Source: Begonia masoniana
Lineage: Eukaryota; Streptophyta; Magnoliopsida; Cucurbitales; Begoniaceae
Assembly (NCBI GenBank): GCA_022432975.1
Contig: CM039512.1
Location: 43,127,124-43,191,123 of the forward strand
DNA: 64,000 nt
Reading direction: 5' to 3'
Shown: positions 53,405 to 62,951 of the stretch, in pieces
Numbering within the stretch: the stretch's first letter is position 1
How the letters are laid out: each line of letters begins with the position of its first letter
Translations under genes and position numbers: made by a program
Notes under the pieces: model-generated
The model's database searches: none
Told to the model about the DNA's origin: nothing
The model's input: only the letters and a program-made list of their open reading frames with translations

Positions 53405-54757
53405 TTACTTCTCAATCATGATTTTCCACTCCTTGAAGGTAGAAAATACGTCACTCTTCTGTTTCAAAAAAACCTCCCAAACCTTCCTGGAAAAATCATC
53501 AATAATCATCAACATATAGAATGCACCATCTTTAGATGGTACCCTAGAAGGCCCCCACAAATCGGAATGTATGTAGTCAAGTGTCCTCTTTGTGTTGTGA
53601 ATACCTGCCGAGAACTTAACTCTTTTCTGCTTGCCAAAAACACAATGCTCGCAGAATTTCAGCTTCGTAATACTCTGCCCATCAAGAAGTCCTCTTTTGC
53701 TCAATTCAACCATGTCATTCTCACTCATATGACCCAGACGTATATACCAAAGCCTTGTAATATCAGAATCAGACATAGACAAACTAGCGACAGCTACATC
53801 ACCTGTAACTATAGAGCTCCGCAGAACATATAAACTGACAGTTTTTCTAAGCCCCTTCATCACGACAAGAGAACTTTTGCTGACCTTCACAACTTCACCT
53901 TCACCAGTGTACTTGTACCCTTTAGAATCAAAAGTACTCAAAGATATCAGATTTCTCTTCATATCAGGGACGTGCCTCACATCGCCAAGTGTCCAAATGG
54001 CTCCATCGAACATCTTAATCCTGACCGTACCAATGCCAGCAATTCTACAAGATGCGTTATTTCCTATCAACACGGCACCTCTAGAAACCGCTTCATATGT
54101 TGAAAACCAATCCCGATTAGGACACATATGAAACGTGCAGCCAGAATTAAGAATCCACTCCTCACTCTGTTTCGAAACAACGTCATACACAACGAGGAGT
54201 TCACCACCACTGTGATTTTTAGTAACATCAGCTTCGCCAGACTTCTCAGGTTGTTTTCCCTCCTGATTATCACCAGTTTTCTTGTTCTTATTCTGCAATT
54301 TATAACAATCAGCAATAATATGACCCTTCTTCTTGCAGTACTTATATGTCTTATTCTTATTATTCTTGGATTTTGACCTGCTTTGATTATCCCCACTAGT
54401 ATTCCTCTCATGCGGTCTTTCCTGTGCAACAAGGCCCTCACCCTTGGCCTCTGAGCCACCAACAAGCTTATCCATCTTCTCCTTAGAGAATAAAGCATCA
54501 TAAACTTCATCCAGAGTTAAAGAATCACGACTGTATAAAATAGTATCTCTAAAAGTAGCATACGAAGTAGGCAGCGAACACAGCAAAATCAAACTTAAAT
54601 CCTCTTCGTCATACTTAACTTCCATGGATTCCAAATTAGAGACAATTTCCTTAAAAACAGTTAAGTGATCATCTAGAGACGTACCATCTGCCATACGATG
54701 AGAATATAGACGGTGTTTCAGGTGTATTTTGCTAGTCAGGGATTTCGTCATGCACAA
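53405..54757 (-). pseudogene. Gag (C-terminal two thirds), protease and integrase N-part of Tork-like relic
   Basis: Begins MTKSLTSKIHLKHRLYSHRM, a point about 90 residues into a Tnt1-type Gag. The zinc knuckle reads YKYCKKKGHIIADC, with the first cysteine replaced by tyrosine. The protease motif is WILNSGCTFHM, with the catalytic aspartate replaced by asparagine. The integrase zinc domain (RLGHMSEND ... CEHCVFGKQ) and HSDLWGPS follow. Both substitutions would inactivate it. Confidence 0.9.
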
Positions 54758-55081
54758 CTACTCCAATCTTAACCAAAGTGCCGCAACGGATTTTTCCTTC
54801 AAACAATCTTGAAGAATCTGATTTGATAGATGCAAATGAATCTGAGATAGAGCTTTTCGATCCTTACGCTATTTCTCCTCAGCAGTCCATGGTGACGGCA
54901 TCATTGCAATGCCCAACAATGCATCGTCTAAATCCATTTGTGCCAGAATTGCCCGCATCTTAACCTGCCACAATGAAAATATGGTATTTCGATCCAGCTG
55001 CGGAATGTCGTATTTTAATGATGTCATCTCTCAAAAATTCAGAATATTTCTCCAACGATATCTCAACTAGAGTTTTTGTAC
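54758..55081 (+). other. Unassigned stretch with a short open frame
   Basis: A frame at about 54764-54963 (NLEESDLIDANESEIELFDP) is open from the Copia edge to a TAA and could be a host exon scrap. I do not recognise it. The rest may be the degraded start of the kinase pseudogene's first ankyrin exon. Confidence 0.35.
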
Positions 55082-56781
55082 TCTGGAATTGATGTGAATT
55101 TCCAAGATATTTACTGTCAGATGGCTCTCCATTTCACTGCTTTTCAGGGCTTCGTAGACGTATTTGATTTTTGAATGGTATAAACTATAACACTGCCTCT
55201 AATCTATCTCTCTTTTACATTTTTTTTAAGGAAGATAAAAGAATTACATGATGAGAAGTGGGAAATGATCGAATTTTCTGTTTTGTTTGCTATTTTGCAT
55301 CTTCTATTGTTGTCGGAACAGCCTCTTGCCGATGCTTTACAGTACAAAAAAGACCATGTGGTGGTAAAACTCTTAGAGAAACATGGTGCATAGCCCCTGG
55401 TATGTTCTTGGATATATCTTTTTAGTTCAATTTTCAGATGGTAACTTGCATATTTTGTCATTGTACTGACTTCTTCTCATGCTCTAACTTGTGTTAATTT
55501 TGAATACAAAAAACCATGTCTGTTAAACACCCCAGTGAACTCCTAGAATATGAAATTGACCCTAAAGAACTTGATCATACCAATAGCGTGAACATTGCTG
55601 ATGTATCGTATTTGCAAACTAAACTTTCCTTTTACTTTCAGAGATTGTAATGACTTTGTTCTGAAAACTGCTCCAACAAGTTTTTTTTTTTTTTTTTCCT
55701 GTCGTTTAGTCCTTGTATCAATGATGTGAATTATGTGTTATAGATTATTGCTAGTAGACTTAGCTATAATGCTTGATTTCGTAGTAGTTAATGCTATCAA
55801 GTCCTTGAGATTATGCGTTTAAGAGGACATGACTACAGGAAGAAATAAACATGGACTTAACTGTCTCAAATCAAATTTGACGCACCTTAAAAATGATACG
55901 GAAAGAATAAATTCTTCATCTCGAACAATATAATTCTTGAACTAAATTATAAATCTACTATGGGAGGTACATGGTGGAGGTACTGGTTGTGACTTACGAT
56001 TTCATAGTTACCATATTCTGATAGTCTACTTGGTATTGAATTATCTGCTTTGCTGGAAGTCCATCATCACAAATAAATTTATTGAGTAATGAGCTATAAC
56101 AAACCTATCATGCGAAAACACACCAAAAGTAACTCGAGGAAACATTAACAACTCTCAAACTTGCAAGACTTAGTTGGAAATATTCAAATCATCTATCTAC
56201 ACTAATTCATCGCGACTCAAATTCTGATCTGGGAGATTTAACATGTTCTATAACTTAGATGATTGAAGGATGCCGGCTATTTTCTGAAAAACCAGAAAAT
56301 TAAATTCCTTGGAGAATGTCCACCTTTTAAAGCTCCTATGCAACGTTATGCTTACTGTCTGAAACATTAATTATTTGTGTTGCTTGGATGCCTTTATTTA
56401 TTGTTCTTGTCGCATATATAAATTATTTATTTGTTCATCTTGTTTTTTGCTAAAGAATCTGTATTCATTTCATTATTTTCATCTAAAATAATTTTGGTTG
56501 TGTCATTTGTAGACATTTATATTTCTTTTTTCACTGCCCATACCTTTATTCTTCAACGTCAATGGCGTTATGAAATATTAATAGGTTCAACTTACCTTTT
56601 TTTTTTAGTAAGAACTTATCAACACAGCAGTTGCTAACGATGAAAGCTTATTTTTCTTCAAAACAATTTTATAATTTTGAAGGTTTAGTATTTATCAAAT
56701 TGGAATTTGGTTGCCAGGTTGATTGAAGAGTGCTAGAATGAGAAATCGGTTGAGAGATTGATGTTTAGGCAGATAATAATC
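55082..56781 (+). pseudogene. ILK-type (ankyrin-repeat Raf-like) protein kinase pseudogene
   Basis: Separate exon relics occur in the right order. SGIDVNFQDI..MALHFTAFQG (55082-55173) is an ankyrin repeat. PLADALQYKKDHVVVKLLEK (55322-55399) ends the ankyrin block and is followed by a donor CTG|GTATG. ELLEYEIDPKELDHTNSVNI (about 55534-55593) is the ankyrin-kinase linker. GECPPFKAPMQRYAYCLK (56311-56364) is kinase subdomain X. RLIEEC*NEK...LMFRQII (56718-56781) is subdomain XI. These match plant integrin-linked-kinase-like proteins (EYEIDPKELDF, RPPFKAP, LIEECW from family memory). In-frame stops, lost splice sites and missing subdomains I-IX show it is dead. Retained introns argue against a processed copy. 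Confidence 0.72.
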
Positions 56782-56807
56782 TGATTTGCAGTCTATTTGT
56801 TATAATC

Positions 56808-57452
56808 TGTTGGGAAAAATAATAATAAAATCCGGCGGGTACGAGAAACGATAGCAGATGCGATCCGAAAAATACCAGGAATATTTTCCCACTACCGTAA
56901 AATAATAACGGCCAAGAAGTAAGAGAAAAATGAACACCGAGAATTTTACGTGGAAACCCAAATTGGGAAAAAAACCACGGGGACCGAGTCCAGAAAGATC
57001 TCACTATGAAAAATAGGAATTTACAATATTTTTCTAGATATCGAATATCCTAGAAAATATTCACTAAGAGAAATCACCACTCTTAGAATCTCACTGTGCA
57101 CAAAAGCACCACACCTATTTTTCTCTCACACCTTTCTTTTCTCTCCCTCCAAAAATCCTCACTCTTTTCTCTCTCCCTCTTCACTGAAGCTTGTTTTGCT
57201 TCTTGCTTCGGATGATTTAACTCTCTCCTCAACCTCTCTATTTATAGCAGTTTGAGGGGAACACAATCCTTAAAATAAGGATTGTGAACACACCAAAAAA
57301 ACAGGCGCCCAGTTCTGAAGAAGAAAAACTTCTTCTTTTCTTCCCTATTTCATTAAATGATGGGTAGGTGCACCGAAAGAATAACTTCTCTCCATTTAAT
57401 TTCAATGAGAAATTAAATGAGGAGGTCCCTCATCATAAAGAGGGACCTCACA
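56808..57452 (-). repeat. 3' LTR of Tork-like element (645 bp)
   Basis: Plus strand TGTTGGGAAA...GACCTCACA, with inverted TG/CA ends. Contains TATAAATAGAG on the element strand (about 57237-57247) and TTTTACGTGG near 56945. Confidence 0.95.
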
Positions 57453-60400
57453 AATCTCCCCCTCCCGACTTATGATGAGGTATCTCCAATCGTGCTGAGC
57501 TTCTACAGAATTCATGCTTATTCTTCTGCAATATTTTTGTCATCATGTCAGAGCCATTATCGTCAGTGTGGATCTTCTCAAGATATACTTGCTTGTTGTC
57601 CAACACATCTCGTATCCAATGATACTTGATATCTATGTGCTTTGACTTCGAATGAAAGCTCGGGTTCTTGCTCAAATGAATAGCACTTTGACTGTCGCAA
57701 TACAAGATATACTTATCTTGTTTGTAACCCAATTCTGTCAGAAATTTTTGCATCCACAAAATTTCTTTACAGGCTTCTGTAGCCGCCATAAACTCAGCTT
57801 CTGTTGTAGACAATGCAACTGATCCTTGCCTCTTAGACTGCCATGACACAGCTCCCCCTCCAAATGTAATCAAGTACCCTGATGTTGATCTTCTGGAGTC
57901 GATGTCTCCAGCCATGTCTGCATCAGTATAGCCTACCAACGAAGGCTTTTCACTTCCAAAACACAAACTGAATTCAGAAGTACCTTTAAGATACCTAAAA
58001 ATCCACTTCACTGCATTCCAATGCTCTCTGCCCGGATTTGTTAGAAATTGGCTGACTACTCCAACAGAATGTGAAATATCAGGTCTCGTACAAACCATGG
58101 CATACATCAAGCTGCCAACTGCTGAGGCATATGGAATTCTCTGCATTTCTGCTTTTCCTTCTTCAGTGGAAGGACTTTGTTTGGAAGTAAGCTTGAAGTG
58201 TTTAGCAAGAGGAGTACTGACCGGTTTTGCCTTATCCATATTGAATCGGCTGAGAACTTTCTGGATATACTTCTCCTGTGATAGCCATAATTTTCCATTC
58301 TTCCTATCACGAGTGATTCTCATCCCAAGTATCTGCTTTGCCGGTCCTAAGTCTTTCATGGCAAAAGACTTATTAAGTTCATTCTTTAACTTAACAATCT
58401 TTTCTTTGTCTGGGCCCACAATCAGCATGTCATCGACATAAAGTAGGAGGATTATGAATGTACCGTCCGCGAACTTTTTCACGAACACACAATGGTCTGA
58501 TGAAGTTTTTCTATATCCATGACTTATCATAAAGGAATCGAACTTCTTGTACCATTGTCGCGGAGCTTGCTTCAATCCATACAGACTCTTCTTCAATTTA
58601 CATACCAGATGTTCCTTTCCCTTGACAACGAACCCTTCTGGTTGTTCCATGTAAATTTCTTCTTCTAATTCACCATGCAAGAAGGCAGTTTTCACATCGA
58701 GCTGCTCGATCTCCAAATCGAGACTTGAGGCTAATCCAAGTACCACTCGTATGGATGACATTTTCACTACCGGTGAAAAAATTTCCTCAAAGTCAATCCC
58801 CTTCTTCTGTCCAAAGCCTTTTACGACCAATCGTGCCTTGTACTTTGGTTGTGAATTTTCGTCTTTGAGTCTGTATACCCATTTGTTCTTGAGTGCCTTT
58901 CTCCCTTTTGGAAGCTGAACCAATTCATAAGTATGGTTCTCATGCAATGATCTCATCTCATCTTGCATCGCATCCAACCAGTTCTTCTTTTGTTGATGCT
59001 CCATAGCTTCCTTATAGCACTCAGGTTCATCGCCGTCAGTTATCATCACATACTCATTCACAGAATATTTCCTCGATGGTCGACGATCTCTTGTTGACCT
59101 CCTTAACTCTGGTTCTGCAACTGATTCAGGAGAAGTCTCTGTTTCTCCATGGTCAACATCATCAGCTGCTTGATCACTGGATTCTCCAGCATCTCCCCCG
59201 TCAAAAGTTGATTTCTCCAGACCAACTCTTACTGGATGCTCTTCAGTGACATCTTTCTTCTTGTCTTCAATGGTCTGATCTTCAAAGAAGACAACATCTC
59301 GGCTTCTGACAATCTTTTTGTCAATCGGATCCCAAAGCCTATATCCGAATGCATCACTTCCGTATCCGAGGAATATGCATTCCTTAGATTTGCTGTCTAG
59401 CTTGGACCTCTCATCTTTAGGAATATGGACGAACGCTCTGCATCCAAACACTTTAAGATGTTTATACGAGACGTCCTTCCCTGTCCATAGTCTGTTTGGC
59501 ACTTCTCCACTCAGAGGTGTTGACGGAGACAAGTTGATGACGTTCACTGCAGTATTCATTGCTTCTCCCCAGAATGTTTTGGGAAGCTTTGAATGTGATA
59601 GCATGCACCTTATCTTCTCCACGATAGTTCGGTTCATTCTTTCCGCAACGCCATTTTGTTGAGGAGTCTTTGGAACAGATTTTTCGTGCCTGATCCCGTG
59701 CAATTTGCAGTAATCGTCAAATGATCCCATATATTCACCACCATTGTCAGTGTGAATGCATTTCAGCTTCTTTCCAGTTTCTCGTTCTGTGAAGGCATGA
59801 AATTGTTTGAAAACGTTAAACACCTCATCTTTGGTCTTGAGTGCATAAGCCCACACTTTTCTGGAGTGATCATCAATGAATGTCACCATGTATTGGGCAC
59901 CGCCTAACGTTTTCGTAGACATGGGACCACAGACGTCTGAGTAGACAACTTCTAACACTTCTGGTTTCCTTGATGCAGAATTCTTCTGAAAGGAAACCCT
60001 GTGTTGTTTTCCCGCCAAACAATGAACACAACTTGACAGAGGTTCATTTCTGAGATGTGACAAACAACCTCTTTTGCCAAGCAATTGAAGTCCCTTTTCG
60101 CTCATGTGACCAAGCCGTTTGTGCCATAACTCAATGGATGAGTCATCTTGTGTAGCATTTACTGATGCTTCCTTCACAGTCACTTGCGTCACATACAAGC
60201 TAGACTCTTTGATCCCTTTCGCTATGATAAGCGAACCTTTGCTGAGCTCCCATTTTCCGCCAGCAAACTTGCTCTTGTAACCAGCATCATCAAGAGCACC
60301 GACTGATATTAAATTCAGTCTAATATCTGGAACATGTCGTACATCTTTAAGCACCAACTCGCATCCTGTGTTGGTCTGGATACAGATGTCTCCTTTTCTA

Positions 60401-61365
60401 ATTATTCTGGAAACGTGACTGTTCCCCATTTTAACAACGCCAAAATCACCGCCGGTGTAAGATGAAAAATACTCCACTTTTGAAGTAACATGGTAAGATG
60501 CTCCAGAGTCACACACCCAACATGATTCATTCATCGTAAGGTTGACAGCATCTTCGCATACAATCACATCTTCACCCTCAGAGACAGGTGCAGTCGTACT
60601 CTTTATTTCTTCTTTAGCACCTCCTGTGCCTTGTTCTTTCTTCAATTTCCAGCAATCCTTTTTCATGTGGCCCGTCTTGCCACAGTGATAGCACTTGACG
60701 CCCCTTTTACTTCTTGATTTAGATCTTCCTGACGTGCTGGCTCTGGGGGCCCCACGTTCCATTGATCTCCCTCTCGTTACTGATAATGCCTCCACAGAGG
60801 ATTGCTCCTTGTTTTTCCGCCTACTTTCTTCGTCAAGAACGGCGGCTGCAATATCATTGAACATCAATGTAGTTTTTGTACTTCCATTGAGTAGATTTAC
60901 GATGAGGTGATCGTAAGAATCTGGCAAACTTTGAAGTAAAAGTTCAGCCCTTTCATTTTCGTCAATTTTGTGCTCCATTGCTGTAAGTTGAGAAAATAAA
61001 GTATTGAGAGTATTGACGTGGTCTGTCACTGTTGTAGATTCTGACATCCGAAGGGTATATAATTTCCTTTTCAAGAAAATTTTGTTATACCACGACTTCT
61101 TCTCGTACAATTTTGTCAGCGTATCCCAGATCTGTTTTGCCGTTACCATTTCTGAGATACTTGACAAAATTCCATCTGCTAGAGTGAGATGCAAAATGGC
61201 CATTGCATCCTCATCAGCTTTACTCCATTTCTCGTCTTCAACGTTCGTAGGTCTGTCACCGATGGCCATAGCACAACCATCTCTCCGTAATAGCGCCTTC
61301 ATTTTTAATTTCCACAGAGAGAAATTATTTCCGTTGAATTTTTCGATTTCAATCTTTCCCGCCAT
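57448..61365 (-). CDS. Tork/Tnt1-like Gag-Pol polyprotein (1305 aa)
   Basis: Single frame from MAGKIEIEKFNG (first ATG, 83 nt after the primer site). Gag occupies residues 1-245, with a CCHC knuckle CYHCGKTGHMKKDC (225-238). Protease DSG is at 286-288. The integrase zinc domain has H415, H420, C446 and C449; the DDE triad is D477, D540 and E575 (D-E spacing 35, the canonical value). RT has D890 and YVDD 976-979. RNase H acidic residues are D1148, E1189 and D1224. The protein ends IPHHKSGGGDL. Length and order are normal for autonomous Tork/Tnt1 elements. It would assemble particles in the cytoplasm, copy the RNA and integrate the cDNA in the nucleus. No lesion found. Confidence 0.96.
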   Translation of the reverse strand: MAGKIEIEKFNGNNFSLWKLKMKALLRRDGCAMAIGDRPTNVEDEKWSKADEDAMAILHLTLADGILSSISEMVTAKQIWDTLTKLYEKKSWYNKIFLKRKLYTLRMSESTTVTDHVNTLNTLFSQLTAMEHKIDENERAELLLQSLPDSYDHLIVNLLNGSTKTTLMFNDIAAAVLDEESRRKNKEQSSVEALSVTRGRSMERGAPRASTSGRSKSRSKRGVKCYHCGKTGHMKKDCWKLKKEQGTGGAKEEIKSTTAPVSEGEDVIVCEDAVNLTMNESCWVCDSGASYHVTSKVEYFSSYTGGDFGVVKMGNSHVSRIIRKGDICIQTNTGCELVLKDVRHVPDIRLNLISVGALDDAGYKSKFAGGKWELSKGSLIIAKGIKESSLYVTQVTVKEASVNATQDDSSIELWHKRLGHMSEKGLQLLGKRGCLSHLRNEPLSSCVHCLAGKQHRVSFQKNSASRKPEVLEVVYSDVCGPMSTKTLGGAQYMVTFIDDHSRKVWAYALKTKDEVFNVFKQFHAFTERETGKKLKCIHTDNGGEYMGSFDDYCKLHGIRHEKSVPKTPQQNGVAERMNRTIVEKIRCMLSHSKLPKTFWGEAMNTAVNVINLSPSTPLSGEVPNRLWTGKDVSYKHLKVFGCRAFVHIPKDERSKLDSKSKECIFLGYGSDAFGYRLWDPIDKKIVRSRDVVFFEDQTIEDKKKDVTEEHPVRVGLEKSTFDGGDAGESSDQAADDVDHGETETSPESVAEPELRRSTRDRRPSRKYSVNEYVMITDGDEPECYKEAMEHQQKKNWLDAMQDEMRSLHENHTYELVQLPKGRKALKNKWVYRLKDENSQPKYKARLVVKGFGQKKGIDFEEIFSPVVKMSSIRVVLGLASSLDLEIEQLDVKTAFLHGELEEEIYMEQPEGFVVKGKEHLVCKLKKSLYGLKQAPRQWYKKFDSFMISHGYRKTSSDHCVFVKKFADGTFIILLLYVDDMLIVGPDKEKIVKLKNELNKSFAMKDLGPAKQILGMRITRDRKNGKLWLSQEKYIQKVLSRFNMDKAKPVSTPLAKHFKLTSKQSPSTEEGKAEMQRIPYASAVGSLMYAMVCTRPDISHSVGVVSQFLTNPGREHWNAVKWIFRYLKGTSEFSLCFGSEKPSLVGYTDADMAGDIDSRRSTSGYLITFGGGAVSWQSKRQGSVALSTTEAEFMAATEACKEILWMQKFLTELGYKQDKYILYCDSQSAIHLSKNPSFHSKSKHIDIKYHWIRDVLDNKQVYLEKIHTDDNGSDMMTKILQKNKHEFCRSSARLEIPHHKSGGGDL
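57455..57468 (-). other. Polypurine tract of Tork-like element
   Basis: Minus strand GGGAGGGGGAGATT directly before the 3' LTR. It is also coding: it supplies the last GGGDL codons of pol, and the stop TGA lies inside the LTR. Confidence 0.9.
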
Positions 61366-61448
61366 AATAACTTCTAAAAATTTTTCTGATGTGGAAGATC
61401 AGTTAAAACCGCAACCACAGAGCATACTAGATTTAAAGAAATCACCAG

Positions 61449-61460
61449 GCTTTGATACCA
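61449..61460 (-). other. Primer binding site of Tork-like element
   Basis: Minus strand TGGTATCAAAGC, one base from the tRNA-Met consensus; 2 nt from the LTR. The following leader (61366-61448) is very similar to the one of the truncated Copia at 33110-33190. Confidence 0.9.
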
Positions 61461-61462
61461 CT

Positions 61463-62107
61463 TGTTGGGAAAAATAATAATAAAATCCGGCGGGTACGAG
61501 AAACGATAGCAGATGCGATCCGAAAAATACCAGGAATATTTTCCCACTACCGTAAAATAATAACGGCCAAGAAGTAAGAGAAAAATGAACACCGAGAATT
61601 TTACGTGGAAACCCAAATTGGGAAAAAAACCACGGGGACCGAGTCCAGAAAGATCTCACTATGAAAAATAGGAATTTACAATATTTTTCTAGATATCGAA
61701 TATCCTAGAAAATATTCACTAAGAGAAATCACCACTCTTAGAATCTCACTGTGCACAAAAACACCACACCTATTTTTCTCTCACACCTTTCTTTTCTCTC
61801 CCTCCAAAAATCCTCACTCTTTTCTCTCTCCCTCTTCACTGAAGCTTGTTTTGCTTCTTGCTTCGGATGATTTAACTCTCTCCTCAACCTCTCTATTTAT
61901 AGCAGTTTGAGGGGAACACAATCCTTAAAATAAGGATTGTGAACACACCAAAAAAACAGGCGCCCAGTTCTGAAGAAGAAAAACTTCTTCTTTTCTTCCC
62001 TATTTCATTAAATGATGGGTAGGTGCACCGAAAGAATAACTTCTCTCCATTTAATTTCAATGAGAAATTAAATGAGGAGGTCCCTCATCATAAAGAGGGA
62101 CCTCACA
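61463..62107 (-). repeat. 5' LTR of Tork-like element (645 bp)
   Basis: Same length and ends as the left LTR, one substitution. In this orientation it carries the promoter for the element RNA. Confidence 0.95.
61891..61903 (-). promoter_or_regulatory. TATA box in 5' LTR of Tork-like element
   Basis: Minus strand GCTATAAATAGAG. A CT/AG-rich stretch follows about 30-100 nt downstream, a plausible transcription start zone. Confidence 0.65.
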
Positions 62108-62152
62108 TAATCTTCATTAGAGAAGCGTTGTAAGGTTGGTTTCTCTTCCCCT
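62108..62152 (+). pseudogene. C-terminal tail of the ILK-type pseudogene beyond the Tork insertion
   Basis: LEKRCKVGFSSPT followed by TGA matches the KRRWKV-type tail of ILK-like kinases, with W now C. It continues the exon interrupted at 56807, so the Tork element landed in the last exon after or during decay. Confidence 0.5.
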
Positions 62153-62915
62153 ACATGATGAAAGTTCCAACTCTATATGTGATGGCCATTGTTTTCTCTG
62201 AAAAGGACAATTCATTTTACGACTTATGTTACAATCAATTGACTCTTGTTGTGTCATGAGTAGGATGCCATTAAAGACCTACATTAATGGATGTATTAGT
62301 GGAGAATTACACATGATCTATTCACTGTTCATTTGACGATAAAGATTGGAATGCAAACTCACTGTTGTTAAATTTGTTTGCAGGTAGATTTGTCATTCGG
62401 CCAGTACGAGCATCTAATTTTGATGCATCCGGAAAATCTCGCGAAACTGGGGCGAGATTTGCTTTCAGGTTTTATTATCTTGGAGGAAGGAGGTTTTTTT
62501 TTTTTTTTGCCAGCAGTTCTTGATTGTGTACTTTAGTTATGGGTGCCGCCGTTAAAACCTAACTCATGTCAAGCTTTCATTTTGTCCCTTGTTCAATGTG
62601 TCAATGGACATCCATCTGGCTGCCATATTTGTTCTATAATACAATTTTGGCCTCTCATTAGTAGATGACTCACTATGTAGCCAAAATCTCAACTCATACC
62701 GACCCTCCATGTATAATTGCCGTCCAAATCAGCCTTCGACAGCGATTGAGATTTTTCATTTGTCCGATGTGATGATAATCCTAACTGACGTAGATAGGCT
62801 GCTGGATTGATGGCGTGGTTGTGCAGACAAGTAGGTTCTTTACCTTCATATAATATGTTGTTCAGAATCAAATCTTTCTGTTTTCATCATCTTGAGATAT
62901 ATTCATCTTCAATTG

Positions 62916-62951
<36 letters not shown>

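Larger units (their letters stand above)
51048..54757 (-). mobile_element. Tork-like Ty1-copia relic, both ends truncated
   Basis: From right to left: gag (its first about 90 residues missing), protease, integrase, RT and RNase H. No LTR remains on either side: the left edge meets the chromovirus LTR end at 51047, and the right edge is about 54757. Stops and frameshifts occur at several points. Confidence 0.87.
56808..62107 (-). mobile_element. Intact young Tork/Tnt1-like Ty1-copia, TSD TAATC
   Basis: 645-bp LTRs at 56808-57452 and 61463-62107, perfect 5-bp duplications TAATC (56803-56807 and 62108-62112), primer site, one uninterrupted 1305-codon gag-pol frame and a polypurine tract. The LTRs differ at a single base by my reading (AAAGCACC/AAAACACC), so insertion is very recent. 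All catalytic residues of PR, IN, RT and RH are present. Of everything in the window this element is the best candidate for current mobility. Confidence 0.96.

Noticed and set aside
62397..62468. Exon of a recognisable gene near the kinase pseudogene
   Set aside because: Splice-like borders and two open frames, but no family could be named from either translation; left as an exon-like segment only.
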